Origin: JBFWMG01 sp050251715
Lineage (GTDB): Bacteria > Desulfobacterota > Desulfovibrionia > Desulfovibrionales > Desulfovibrionaceae
DNA: 64,000 bases
Reading direction: 5' to 3'
Assembly (NCBI GenBank): GCA_050251715.1
Contig: JBFWMG010000002.1
Coordinates: 62,001-126,000 of the forward strand
The notes below the pieces were generated by a model, which was not told the DNA's origin, did not search any database, and saw nothing but the letters and a program-made list of their open reading frames with translations. The position numbers were made by a program, and so were the translations under genes. Numbering within the stretch: position 1 is the first letter of the stretch; the number at the start of each line of letters is the position of its first letter. Positions 32,015 through 40,526 of the stretch are shown here, one piece after another.

Positions 32015-32096
32015 CCGGGGGAAGGAGAGAGGAAAGGGAAAACCCCTTTTTATGCTTGGAAAAAGGGGTTTTCCCTTTCCTCTCTCCTTCCCCCGG
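32015..32096. repeat. Giant hairpin, copy B of the composite repeat
   Basis: Same ~36-bp stem as 3435-3516 (CCGGGGGAAGGAGAG arm, AAAACCCC/GGGGTTTT near the loop). It follows the 52-bp tandem units after a ~35-base purine spacer (31979-32014), so the element is [52-bp units]-spacer-hairpin. It lies at the 3' end of the glcF-like gene (minus strand) and may end its transcript. The rest of the 31660-31770 gap shows nothing. Confidence 0.85.
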
Positions 32097-32147
32097 GTCT
32101 TTTCGTGCGGGCGCACCGCGCGGCGGGCGCACCGCGCGGCGGGCGCG

Positions 32148-33362
32148 TCAGGGCGCGATGCAGTCGAGCCAGTGGCTCACGGTGACGCCCTGGGGGGCGG
32201 TGGCGCGCAGCTGGATGACGCAGCCGCTGCATCCGGTGAGCAGGTGGTCGCCGGGCTGCGCGTCGAAAAAGTCCCAGCAGGCCGCAGCCACTTGGCGGGA
32301 CAGTTCGGGCGCGCCCAGCTGCATGACGCCGCCCATGCCGCAGCAGGCGTCCGTGGAGGTGCGCACAAGGCGGTCGCCCAGGATGGCGCGCAGCAGATCC
32401 AGGTCGGCGGTGGTGTTCGCGCCGTGGCAGGGGCGGTGGTAGAGCACGCGGTCAGGGGCGCTGGGCGTGGGGGTGAACTGGGTGCCGCGCAGCAGGCCGG
32501 ACAGGGGCGCCAGGGCGGCGAGCCAGGCCTGCGCCTCGCCGGGTTCCCAGGCGGTCACGTGCGCGTTGGCCGGGTCGGCATAGGCCGTCAAGCCGTGCAG
32601 GCAGGTGGCGCAGAACACGGCCAGTTGGGGGCGGCCCGCCTTGCGCCACAGGTCGATGTTGCGCCGCATCATGAGGGCGTGGCTGTCCGGCAGGCCCGCG
32701 TGGGCCAGGGTCAGGCCGCAGCAGGCCCAGTCGGGTTCGGGCAGCACGGCATATCCCACGCCCGCAAGCAGGGCGCGCGCCGTGCCCAGCCAGGCGGGCT
32801 GGGCATGCTGGGCTGTGCAGCCGGGGAACAGGGCGGCCTGCGGCCCGTTGGCGCAGGAGGGGATGACGTCGTAGCGCGTGACGGCGAGCCATGGTTCGGT
32901 CTTGCGGCGGGTCATGGCCTTGAGCAGCTTGAGCATGGGCGCGAACCGCTCCCCGGCCAGCCCGTCCGGGGCGAAACGCGCCAGGGCGCCCAGGGCGGGC
33001 CAGAGCACGCCGCCGCGTTCGATCCACGTTTTCCACAGCCAGGATTCCCAGGCGGCGTGCTTGCCGCGCAAGGACGCCACCACCGCCGGGCCGGACAGCC
33101 CTTGCGGGCATTCCTTTTCGCAGCGCCCGCAGGCCAGGCACAGCGAGGCGAGGGACGCGGCGGGCTTGGTGTCCAGTTCGCCGGGGCGCGTGTCCAGAAA
33201 CTTGTTGAGATAGTGCTTGGCCTTGGGGGACAACTCCTCGCGGCCCGTGGCCCGGAAAAGCGGGCACACGTCGAGGCAGCGGCCGCACAGGATGCATTCC
33301 CTGGGGGTGTCGGGTGCGGCGGAGGCGCCGCAGGCGGGCGGGGCGGGGGGCGTGTCGGTCAT
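32148..33362 (-). CDS. GlcF-type Fe-S oxidoreductase subunit
   Basis: A 404-residue iron-sulfur protein. Two 4Fe-4S motifs near the N-terminus (CILCGRCLDVCP and CLACGRCEKECP) are followed by two CCG domains with ACCGLTLAHAG, HRPCHG, ACCGMGGVMQLG and GCSGCVIQL. This is the electron-accepting partner of GlcD/Dld-type FAD oxidases. The gene lies 20 bases downstream of the FAD subunit gene on the same strand. Together they oxidise D-lactate or glycolate at the inner face of the membrane and pass electrons on, which suits a lactate-using sulfate reducer. ATG 33362 opens just before the first cluster. Confidence 0.9.
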   Translation of the reverse strand: MTDTPPAPPACGASAAPDTPRECILCGRCLDVCPLFRATGREELSPKAKHYLNKFLDTRPGELDTKPAASLASLCLACGRCEKECPQGLSGPAVVASLRGKHAAWESWLWKTWIERGGVLWPALGALARFAPDGLAGERFAPMLKLLKAMTRRKTEPWLAVTRYDVIPSCANGPQAALFPGCTAQHAQPAWLGTARALLAGVGYAVLPEPDWACCGLTLAHAGLPDSHALMMRRNIDLWRKAGRPQLAVFCATCLHGLTAYADPANAHVTAWEPGEAQAWLAALAPLSGLLRGTQFTPTPSAPDRVLYHRPCHGANTTADLDLLRAILGDRLVRTSTDACCGMGGVMQLGAPELSRQVAAACWDFFDAQPGDHLLTGCSGCVIQLRATAPQGVTVSHWLDCIAP

Positions 33363-33382
33363 GGCGGTTCCTGGTGGGGGCG

Positions 33383-34780
33383 TCAGAACGCCTTGCCCGG
33401 ATTCATGATGCCGTCCGGGTCGAATGCGGCCTTGACCGTCCGCATGAGGGCTCGTTCGGCCGCGCCCACCTGGCGGTCCAGGTAGGGGAGCTTTGACCAC
33501 CCGACGCCGTGTTCGCCGGACAGGCTGCCCTTGAGGCCGAGCACCACGTCGAAAACCTCCAGCTTGGCGGCCTGGGAGGCGGCGTTCTGCCTGGGGTCGC
33601 TTTTGTCGAACATGATGTTCACATGGATGTTGCCGTCGCCCAGGTGGCCAAAGGTGAGGATGGGCAGGCCGTGGCGGACGGCGATGTCCTCGAAGGCGGC
33701 CAGGGCGGCGGCCACGGAGCCGCGCGGCACGGTGATGTCGTCGCTCAACTTGTTGGGCGCGACCTTGAACGAGGCCGGGTTGATGGAGCGGCGCAGTTCC
33801 CAGAGCGGCTCTTCCTCGTCCTTGCCCAGGCCGTGCGCCAGATAGGAGGGCGCGCTGGGCGCCAGGGCCGCACGCAGGCGGTCCAGTTCGATGGGCAGCG
33901 CCTTGGCGCTGCCGTCGATCTTGAAGAGCAGGGCGGCCTCTGTGTCCGCAGGCCAGGGCACGGCAAAGGCTCCGGCCAGGGTGCGCAGCACCTCGCGGCC
34001 CATGAATTCGAGGGCCGTGGGCAGAATGCCCGCGCCGAACACGTTGCGCACGCCCTCCATGCTGGCGGCCAGGGTGCGGTAGCCGGCCAGCACCGAGGCG
34101 GTGCTTTCGGGCTTGGGCAGGAGCTTGAGGATGAGTTTGGTCATGAAACCGAGGGTGCCTTCGGACCCGGCCATGAGACGGCAGAGGTCGAGGCCCACCA
34201 CGTTCTTGTGGGTGCGGCCGCCCAGGTTGAGCACCTGGCCGCCGGGCAGCACGGCCTCCATGCCCAGCACGTAGTCGCGGGTGACGCCGTACTTGACGGC
34301 GCGCATGCCGCCCGCGCAGGTGGCCACGTTGCCGCCCAGGGTGGAAATTTTCAGGCTGGCCGGGTCGGGCGGGTAGAACAAGCCCTGTTTTTCCACATGC
34401 GCCTGGAACTGGGCGGTCACCACGCCGGGTTCGACCACGGCCACGAAATCCTCGGGATGCACCTCGATGATCTTGTTGAGGCGCAGGGTGGAGACCACCA
34501 CGCCGGGCGGATCGGGCACGCAGTCGCCCACCAGGTTGGTGGCGCGGGCGCGGGTGTAGATGGGCATTTTTTCGGCGCGCGCCCAGCGCAGCAACTCGCT
34601 GACCTGGCCGGTGCTGTTGGGCCGCACCACGGCCAGGGGCATGGCCTCCATGCGGCTGCCGTCGGTGCCGTAGATGGCGGCCGCCTCGGGCGCGAGCACG
34701 CAGCAGTCGTCCTCGTTGTCGGGGAAGAGCGCGCGCAGGAACCGGGCCTGGGCGTCGGTGAGGGGGCGGGTGTTGGGCAT
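33383..34780 (-). CDS. GlcD/Dld-type FAD-linked oxidase (D-lactate or glycolate dehydrogenase)
   Basis: A 465-residue flavoprotein of the FAD_binding_4 (PCMH/VAO) type. FAD-binding marks are RPNSTGQVSELLRWA, DPASLKISTLGGNVATCAGG and GSEGTLGFMTKLILKL. The C-terminal oxidase domain has LTFGHLGDGNIHVNIMF and the closing block GSLSGEHGVGWSKL...FDPDGIMNPGK. These are shared by glycolate oxidase GlcD and D-lactate dehydrogenase, so the substrate cannot be fixed from sequence; lactate is favoured by the likely lifestyle. It is the first gene of a pair with the GlcF-type subunit. ATG 34780 (MPNTRPL) is the start just before the conserved part. Confidence 0.92.
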   Translation of the reverse strand: MPNTRPLTDAQARFLRALFPDNEDDCCVLAPEAAAIYGTDGSRMEAMPLAVVRPNSTGQVSELLRWARAEKMPIYTRARATNLVGDCVPDPPGVVVSTLRLNKIIEVHPEDFVAVVEPGVVTAQFQAHVEKQGLFYPPDPASLKISTLGGNVATCAGGMRAVKYGVTRDYVLGMEAVLPGGQVLNLGGRTHKNVVGLDLCRLMAGSEGTLGFMTKLILKLLPKPESTASVLAGYRTLAASMEGVRNVFGAGILPTALEFMGREVLRTLAGAFAVPWPADTEAALLFKIDGSAKALPIELDRLRAALAPSAPSYLAHGLGKDEEEPLWELRRSINPASFKVAPNKLSDDITVPRGSVAAALAAFEDIAVRHGLPILTFGHLGDGNIHVNIMFDKSDPRQNAASQAAKLEVFDVVLGLKGSLSGEHGVGWSKLPYLDRQVGAAERALMRTVKAAFDPDGIMNPGKAF

Positions 34781-34801
34781 GGGGACGTCCGTTGTGCCGG
34801 G

Positions 34802-34908
34802 CAAGAGCAACCTATCCGTGAGAAGGCTGGGAGGCTCTTGTGCATTCCGTTGAAACAATGTGCCATTGTTTCAATGCGGTGTGTTGTTTCAAAACGGGAA
34901 TGCGCTAC
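34802..34908. repeat. 107-bp intergenic repeat, copy 6 (diverged)
   Basis: The most diverged copy, still exactly 107 bp. It has AAGAGC near the left end, GGCTCTTGTGCATT, the hairpin TTGAAACAATG-TGC-CATTGTTTCAA and the end ATGCGCTAC. The stop codon of smpB (minus strand, CTA at 34905-34907) lies within the right end. Confidence 0.7.
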
Positions 34909-35372
34909 CGTGCGGCCAACTCGCGGGCCGTGTCGCGGGCGGTGGCGCGTTCCTTCAGGTCTTCGCGGCGGTCGTGCTGCTTTTTGCCGCGCCCAAGGGC
35001 CAGCTCCAGCTTTATCTTGCCGTTTTTCAGGTACATCTTGGTGGGCACGATGGTCAGCCCTTTTTGCTCCACCTGGGTGGTCATTTCCTTGAGTTCGTGG
35101 GCGTGCAGCAGCAGCTTGCGGTCGCGGTCGGGCACGTGGCCCGCGTAGCCCTGGTTCTCGTAGGGCGCGATGTGCACGCCCACCAGAAACGCCTCGCCGC
35201 CGCGAAAGGCGACGTAGCCGTCCATGAAGCTCACCTTGCCCGCGCGCACGCTTTTGACCTCGGAGCCCATGAGCGACATGCCCGCCTCCCAGAAGTCGAG
35301 CAGTTCATAATTGTGGCGGGCCTTCTTGTTCGTCGCCAGAACGCCGGGCGACGTCTTGCCTTTCTTGCTCAT
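34905..35372 (-). CDS. smpB: SsrA-binding protein SmpB
   Basis: A 155-residue tmRNA-binding protein that brings SsrA RNA to stalled ribosomes for trans-translation. Family marks: NKKARHNYELLDFWEAGMSLMGSEVKSVR, SFMDGYV, and the basic C-terminal tail ALGRGKKQHDRREDLKER. The gene is only 3 bases downstream of ptsI on the same strand, so it is probably read from the pts operon. Its stop codon lies in the terminal bases of a 107-bp intergenic repeat. The tmRNA gene itself was not seen in this window. Confidence 0.96.
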   Translation of the reverse strand: MSKKGKTSPGVLATNKKARHNYELLDFWEAGMSLMGSEVKSVRAGKVSFMDGYVAFRGGEAFLVGVHIAPYENQGYAGHVPDRDRKLLLHAHELKEMTTQVEQKGLTIVPTKMYLKNGKIKLELALGRGKKQHDRREDLKERATARDTARELAAR

Positions 35373-35375
35373 GAA

Positions 35376-37172
35376 TTATGCTTCTTCCTGGTCTATCAGC
35401 GAGGAGTAGAACATGAGTTCCTCGGGGAAGCGGCGGAACACGGTCTCCTTCACGCGGCGGTTGATCTTGGACACGGTGGAGTAGGACAAAATCTCGGACA
35501 GCAGGTTCTTGCAGTCCTCCAGCGTGGTCTGGCGGATGATGCGCTTGATGCCGGGAATGGCCTGGGGCGCGATGGAAATGCCGTCGATCTGCATGCCCAT
35601 GAGAATGGGCACGCAGTAGGGGTCGGAGGCGACTTCGCCGCACACGGTCACCTCGATGCCCTCGCGGTGTGCCGCGTCCACCACGTGCTTGATGGAGCGC
35701 ACGATGGCCGGGTGCAGCGGTTGGTACAGATAGGAGACGTGCTTGTTGGTGCGGTCGATGCCCAGCGAATACTGGATGAGGTCGTTGGTGCCGATGCTGA
35801 AGAAATCCACTTCCTTGGCCAGCTGCTCGGCAATCATCACCGCCGAGGGCAGCTCGATCATGATGCCCACGGGCATGTCCGGGTCAAAGTCGCGGCCATG
35901 GGCCTTGAGGTCGTTCTGCACCACGCGCAGATGGCTTTTGGCCTGCGCCAGTTCCGCCAGGCCGGAGATCATGGGGAACATGATGGCCACGTTGCCGTAG
36001 CTGCTGGCGCGCAGGATGGCGCGGATCTGGCGGCGGAAGAGATCCTCGTTGCGCAGGCTGTAGCGGATGGCGCGCAGGCCCAGGGCGGGGTTGGACTCGT
36101 TGAGCTTTTCCTGCCCGTCCAACACCTTGTCCGCGCCGATGTCGAGCGTGCGGAAGATGACCCGGCGGGGTTTCATGATGGCGGCCAGGTCGCGGTATTC
36201 CTCGAAAAGGGCCTCCTCGTCGGGCATGTCGCGCTTGTTCATGAAGGCGTATTCGGTGCGGTACAGGCCAATGCCCTCGCCGCCGTTGTCCAGGGCCGAG
36301 GTGCATTCCTCGAACAGCTCGATGTTGGCCAGCACCTTGATGCGGAAGCCGTCCTGGGTTTCGGCGGGCAGCACGCAGGAGCGCATGATGGACTGCTGGT
36401 AGGCCTCGAACTGGTATTTGAGGTCGGCGTACAGGGCGAGCACGGATTCGTCCGGCTCGACCATGATCTTGCCGTTGAGGCCGTCCACGATGACGAGATC
36501 GCCGTCGTTCACGCTCTCTTCCAGGCCGCTGACACCCACCACGGCGGGGATTTGCAGGCTGCGGCCCAGTATGCCGGTGTGCGACGTCTTGCCGCCCTGC
36601 ACCGTGGCGAAGGACATGATCTTGTCGCTCTCCAGGCCGATGGTGTCGGCGGGGGAGAGGTCGTGGGCCATGAGCACCACGCGTTCCTGGATGCCGTGCA
36701 GGGCGGTCGGCCCGGTGTCGTTGCGCGCCTGGCGCAGGAGCTGGGCCTGCACGCGGCTGGCCACCAGGCGCACGTCCTGGATGCGCTCGCGGATGTAGGG
36801 GTCTTCGATGGCCGCAAAGGCGCGGGCGATGTCGTCCACGGCTTTTTCCAGGGCCCACTCGGCGGTGATGGCCATCTCGGACACGATTTTTCTGGCCGCG
36901 CCCATGAGTTTGGGGTCGGCGCTTATCATCAGGTGCGAATTGATGATGGACGCCTGTTCCTTCAGGTCGTCCGGCACCTTGTCCAACGCCTTGCGCAGGT
37001 CGGCGGCGGTGGTGGCAAAGGCGGTCTCCAGCCGTGTGATTTCGGAGAGGAGATCCTCGGCGGGGATGGTCTGGCGCGGAATATGATCGAATCGGCTGCG
37101 GTTGACGAAAAACGCCTTGCCGATGGAGATGCCCGCCGAAACCGGGATGCCGTGCAACACCTTTTGAGGCAT
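35376..37172 (-). CDS. ptsI: Phosphoenolpyruvate-protein phosphotransferase (PTS enzyme I)
   Basis: A 598-residue enzyme I, which takes phosphate from phosphoenolpyruvate and gives it to HPr. The phospho-His lies in VQGGKTSHTGILGRS, the PEP-binding barrel has RTLDIGADK and EYAFMNK segments (GIGLYRTEYAFM), and the catalytic Cys is in EVTVCGEVASDP. Length and domain order match the family. It follows ptsH with one base between stop and start. The only sugar-specific component near is an EIID of mannose type, so this system may act largely in regulation, as proposed for incomplete PTS in related bacteria. Confidence 0.96.
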   Translation of the reverse strand: MPQKVLHGIPVSAGISIGKAFFVNRSRFDHIPRQTIPAEDLLSEITRLETAFATTAADLRKALDKVPDDLKEQASIINSHLMISADPKLMGAARKIVSEMAITAEWALEKAVDDIARAFAAIEDPYIRERIQDVRLVASRVQAQLLRQARNDTGPTALHGIQERVVLMAHDLSPADTIGLESDKIMSFATVQGGKTSHTGILGRSLQIPAVVGVSGLEESVNDGDLVIVDGLNGKIMVEPDESVLALYADLKYQFEAYQQSIMRSCVLPAETQDGFRIKVLANIELFEECTSALDNGGEGIGLYRTEYAFMNKRDMPDEEALFEEYRDLAAIMKPRRVIFRTLDIGADKVLDGQEKLNESNPALGLRAIRYSLRNEDLFRRQIRAILRASSYGNVAIMFPMISGLAELAQAKSHLRVVQNDLKAHGRDFDPDMPVGIMIELPSAVMIAEQLAKEVDFFSIGTNDLIQYSLGIDRTNKHVSYLYQPLHPAIVRSIKHVVDAAHREGIEVTVCGEVASDPYCVPILMGMQIDGISIAPQAIPGIKRIIRQTTLEDCKNLLSEILSYSTVSKINRRVKETVFRRFPEELMFYSSLIDQEEA

Positions 37173-37173
37173 A

Positions 37174-37467
37174 TCAATCCTCGCCTAGACAGTCCTGTAA
37201 CACGTCCGCCAGATGGGCCACCGCCTCTTCCGCATCAACGCCGCTGGCCTGGAGCGAAAGGCCGCAGCCGCGTCCCGCCGCCAGCGACAGGATGTCGAGC
37301 ACGGATTTGCAATCCGCGACCTGTTCACCCGTGGCCAGCGAGATGTCCGCCGCGAACTTTTGCGCTTCCTGCGCCAACCGCGCCGCGGGGCGGGCATGCA
37401 GTCCCATCTTGTTGCGCACGCATACTTCGCGGATGGCGTTCAGTTGTTGGTCCTGGCTTTGTTCCAC
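37174..37467 (-). CDS. ptsH: Phosphocarrier protein HPr
   Basis: A 97-residue HPr. The phosphorylated His is in NKMGLHARPAARL and the regulatory Ser region is CKSVLDILSLAAGRG, corresponding to the KSIMGVM site that HPr kinase modifies in many bacteria. The first ten residues (MEQSQDQQLN) extend beyond the usual HPr start and may be partly untranslated. It is the first of three closely packed genes ptsH-ptsI-smpB. No hprK gene is adjacent. Confidence 0.93.
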   Translation of the reverse strand: MEQSQDQQLNAIREVCVRNKMGLHARPAARLAQEAQKFAADISLATGEQVADCKSVLDILSLAAGRGCGLSLQASGVDAEEAVAHLADVLQDCLGED

Positions 37468-37687
37468 GTGGTCGATCCTTTCTTGTACCGTGTCCTGTGC
37501 ATCCTGTCCAAGGGGAACTCTTGGTTGGCGATCGATGCGAAGGCTGTATGGTTTTCAACGCGGCCTGGCAGAAAAATCTTCGCCATGCCGTGTGAGTCAT
37601 GCACCGTGTATGGCCTCGCCCCGTGCCCGGCGTTTTGCCTGAACGCTGGCGGGCGGAGCGGGCGGTCCGCCTTGCGGCAAAAACTCG

Positions 37688-38440
37688 TTACTTTAGCAGA
37701 TGACCCCATAGCTTTTCAAGCCATGGATGCAACGCCAGGATGGCCAGGATGCACGCGGCAATGATCTCGCGCGACACATGCAGCCGCGAAATCATATAGG
37801 CCAGCATGCACAAGAGCCCCACCGACGTGGCCCACAGCGGCCGCGAAAAAATGCCCGGCCAGGCCACGGACAGCACCAGGCACAGGAGCACCGCGTTCAA
37901 AACCTTGAGCCGATGCCCCCAGTTTATGAGATCCCAGCGTTTCAGGTGCCCCAGCGCCTTGAAACCTTCCTTGAATCCGACGAAAAAGGTGGCCAGCTTG
38001 AAAAGCTGCAAGGCCGTTATCCACAGCAGCGCCCAGCAAAAGGCCACGCGATGCTCGCCGTGCATGAGCAACAGGCTGGTGGACAGCGACCAGAAGACCA
38101 GAAGGCTGCCGCCGAACACCGAGTCGCCGATGGCGGACAGGGTGTAGGTAGTGGTGTTTTTGACATTGTCCAGCACGCCGCGCGGGAAAAGGCCCATGGC
38201 TATCTGCCGCTCCAGCGACAGGAACACGGCCACCAGCAGCGGTGTCCAGAAGGGATGGGTATTGTAGTGTTGCAGGTACCGCCGCCGCGCCCGCCGCCGT
38301 TCGGCGGGGTCGGGGTAGATGACGCGCAGGCCCGGTTCCATGGCATAGACCATGCCCACATTCTGCATGCCACGCGTATTGAACGCGGCGCCCACCAGAT
38401 AGGTGCGCAAAAAGCAGGCAAGTAGCGTGCGGCCCGTCAA
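37688..38440 (-). CDS. PTS mannose-family EIID component
   Basis: A 250-residue protein of the mannose/fructose/sorbose EIID family, a membrane subunit normally paired with EIIC. Typical pieces: FLRTYLVGAAFNTRGMQNVGMVYAMEPGL at the start, HYNTHPFWTPLLVAVFLSLE, TLSAIGDSVFGGS, and hydrophobic helices in the C-terminal half. No EIIA, EIIB or EIIC gene is adjacent; upstream is rsmI and downstream (after 220 bases with no visible gene) is ptsH. So this is an orphan EIID next to the general PTS genes. The other components, if any, must lie elsewhere. Confidence 0.85.
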   Translation of the reverse strand: MTGRTLLACFLRTYLVGAAFNTRGMQNVGMVYAMEPGLRVIYPDPAERRRARRRYLQHYNTHPFWTPLLVAVFLSLERQIAMGLFPRGVLDNVKNTTTYTLSAIGDSVFGGSLLVFWSLSTSLLLMHGEHRVAFCWALLWITALQLFKLATFFVGFKEGFKALGHLKRWDLINWGHRLKVLNAVLLCLVLSVAWPGIFSRPLWATSVGLLCMLAYMISRLHVSREIIAACILAILALHPWLEKLWGHLLK

Positions 38441-38470
38441 TGCACCGGTCCCCCGAAAGTGGGTTTGCCT

Positions 38471-39319
38471 TCATCCATCGCGGCGAATGGCCTCCAGCAG
38501 TTCATACACCCCGCTGACGCTCCAGCCGCGCACCTTGTCCTTCACGCGCCTGGCCACCTCGCGGGGCTTGCCGCCCACGGCGCTTTCCTCGCGCAGCAGC
38601 GCCGCCACCCGCGCCTTGTCCGTGACCGCGTCCTTGTCCGGCGGCCCCACCACCACGGTGACCTCGCCCAGCAGATCCTCGGGCACGTCCCGCCACCGGT
38701 CAAGCGTGCCAACGATAAACTCCTCATGCACCTTGGTCAATTCCCTGGCGATGCAGAAGGGGCGCACGCCCATGACCGCATGGGCGGCTTCCAGGGTTTC
38801 GCGTACGCGGTTCTTGCGTTCGAAAAAGACCAGGGTCACGTCCGGGGCGTCCGGGCCGCCGTGGCGTTCCAAGGTCTTGCGGCGGTCGGCGGCCTTGTGC
38901 GGCAAAAAGCCCAGAAAGGTGAAGGGGTAGGGCGGCAGCCCGCACGCCATCAGCGCGGCCATGGCCGCCGAGGGGCCGGGCACGGGCGCCACGCGGATGC
39001 CTGCCTCGCGGCAGGCGCGCACCAGCAGAAAACCGGGGTCGGAAACCAGCGGCGTGCCCGCGTCGGACACCAGCGCCGCGTCGCGTCCTTCGGCCAGGTG
39101 CGCCACCACCTGCGCCACGCGGCCTTCCTCGTTGTGCTCGTGCAGGCTCAAGAAGCCGCGTCCGGCAATGCCAAGGCGCTGGAACAGCAGCCCTGTGCGG
39201 CGGGTGTCCTCGGCCAGCACCAGATCGGCGGCGGCCAGCACCTCGCGGGCGCGCGGCGACAGGTCGTCGGTGTTGCCCAGCGGCGTGGCCACGATATAGA
39301 GCGTGCCGGTGTCGGCCAT
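38471..39319 (-). CDS. rsmI: 16S rRNA 2'-O-ribose C1402 methyltransferase RsmI
   Basis: A 282-residue SAM-dependent methyltransferase of the tetrapyrrole-methylase fold. It methylates the ribose of C1402 in 16S rRNA. Family marks: LYIVATPLGNTDDLSPRAREVL, AEDTRRTGLLFQRLGI, ALVSDAGTPLVSDPG, VAPVPGPSAAMAALMACGL and FFERKNRV. The C-terminal ~50 residues form the small RsmI-specific helical part. ATG 39319 gives the normal N-terminus (MADTGTLYIV). It is 30 bases upstream of the EIID gene, so the two may share a transcript. Confidence 0.95.
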   Translation of the reverse strand: MADTGTLYIVATPLGNTDDLSPRAREVLAAADLVLAEDTRRTGLLFQRLGIAGRGFLSLHEHNEEGRVAQVVAHLAEGRDAALVSDAGTPLVSDPGFLLVRACREAGIRVAPVPGPSAAMAALMACGLPPYPFTFLGFLPHKAADRRKTLERHGGPDAPDVTLVFFERKNRVRETLEAAHAVMGVRPFCIARELTKVHEEFIVGTLDRWRDVPEDLLGEVTVVVGPPDKDAVTDKARVAALLREESAVGGKPREVARRVKDKVRGWSVSGVYELLEAIRRDG

Positions 39320-39766
39320 ACGTCCTCGCTTGTGAAAGTGTCGCCGCGTCCGGCCCAAGATGGCCGGGGCGGCGCGCAGGTGCGCCAGACCCTAGCGTAA
39401 CGCGGAGGGCTTGAAAAGCGGCAATACCGGGCGGTGCGCGGTGTTTTTGCGCTTTCCTCGCCCGATCGGTGCGGCCCCGCCCGGGCGGAAGGGGGGGCGA
39501 CGAGGATGATGTGCCGCTTGTCCCTGCGGCGAGGCGTCCGGTATTGGCCGATGGAGATGGGAAGGCACGCGTAGCGCGGGTTGCGCGTGCCCGTCGGCCA
39601 GTTTCTGATCCCTCCCCCGGGGCCCGCCGGCCGACCGCGTCACCCGTTGCCTACATAGGCTTAATGGCGCGCCAAGGCAAACCAAGTTAGTTTGACACCC
39701 AAGACTCTTGACTATCAAGCCAAAAAAAGGCACACCCGCCGCATACCAAATGCGACGAGGTATCTT
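39320..39766. other. Gap between rsmI and the NicO-family gene
   Basis: Divergent intergenic region of ~450 bases. The first 300 are GC-rich without a supported gene. From ~39660 it turns AT-rich, with a perfect palindrome CTTGA-CTA-TCAAG at 39707-39719 and a TTGACA at 39692; these may belong to the promoter/operator of the transporter-MarR pair. Confidence 0.55.
39707..39719. promoter_or_regulatory. Candidate operator palindrome upstream of transporter-MarR pair
   Basis: CTTGA-CTA-TCAAG, a perfect 5-bp inverted repeat about 48 bases before the transporter start. MarR regulators bind short palindromes over their own operon promoters. It is the only symmetric site seen in this AT-rich patch. 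Confidence 0.35.
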
Positions 39767-40501
39767 GTGGATAATCACATGTTTTGGCTGGCGGTGCAGA
39801 GCAGCCTCATGCTGGGGCTCATCCATGGTGTGAATCCGTGCGGCCATTCCTGGCCCGTGCTCGCGCCCTTTGTGACCGGGGAACGCAAGGGCGGACGCGT
39901 GGCGCTGCTCACGGCGGCGTTCATCGGCGGCACGGCGGTGGCGTGCGTGGCGCTGGGCGTGAGCCTGGGCGCGGTGTCCGCGATCATGACCGAGACCGTG
40001 CGCCACTGGGCGGACGTGGTGACCGACGCCGTGCTGGTGGTTCTGGGCGGGCTGCTCATCGTGCGGCCCGGCCTGCTGCACAGCCACGGCCACGGCCATG
40101 ACCACGACGGCCACGATCATGCCCACGGCGATCACGCCCACGCGCCCGTGCCGGACGCGGCATGCGGGGCGTGCGGCGGCGCGCGGCGGTCCGTGGTGGG
40201 GCGCATGTCGGCCATCGGTTTGTTTTCCCTGGCCTTTGTGAACATGATTATCCCCTGCCCCACAGTGGCCATGATGTACTCCTATGCGGTCGAGTCCGGC
40301 AGCGTGGCGCACAGCACCATCGTGTTCGCGGTGTATGCGCTGGGCACGGGATTCGCCCTGGCCCTGGTCATCTATGCCATCTACCGGGTGGCGTCGCTGG
40401 TGCGCAAGCTGCAACAGGTGTGGATCGAGGAGTTGCTCATGCGGCTGGCGGGCCTGCTCACGGCCAGTTTCGGCGTCTACGGGTTCATGGCGGGGCATTG
40501 A
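39767..40501 (+). CDS. NicO/UreH-type nickel-cobalt transporter-like membrane protein
   Basis: A 244-residue membrane protein with about six hydrophobic helices. Near the N-terminus is GLIHGVNPCGHSWPVLAPF. The middle has a long histidine-rich loop (HSHGHGHDHDGHDHAHGDHAH, residues ~105-125) followed by CGACGG, typical of metal transport proteins. The later helices contain FVNMIIPCPTVAMMYSYA. It fits the UreH/NicO/TauE-like group; direction of transport (nickel/cobalt export or import for hydrogenases) cannot be told. GTG 39767 is preferred over ATG 39779 because GAGG lies 7 bases upstream. A MarR regulator gene follows 25 bases later. Confidence 0.78.
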   Translation: MDNHMFWLAVQSSLMLGLIHGVNPCGHSWPVLAPFVTGERKGGRVALLTAAFIGGTAVACVALGVSLGAVSAIMTETVRHWADVVTDAVLVVLGGLLIVRPGLLHSHGHGHDHDGHDHAHGDHAHAPVPDAACGACGGARRSVVGRMSAIGLFSLAFVNMIIPCPTVAMMYSYAVESGSVAHSTIVFAVYALGTGFALALVIYAIYRVASLVRKLQQVWIEELLMRLAGLLTASFGVYGFMAGH

Positions 40502-40526
40502 CAGCCGAACGGCGGGGGAGGGAGCC

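Noticed and set aside
39320..39700. tRNA or riboswitch before the transporter gene
   Set aside because: No cloverleaf, TTCGAAT-type arm or cobalamin/nickel-cobalt aptamer pattern could be traced by eye.
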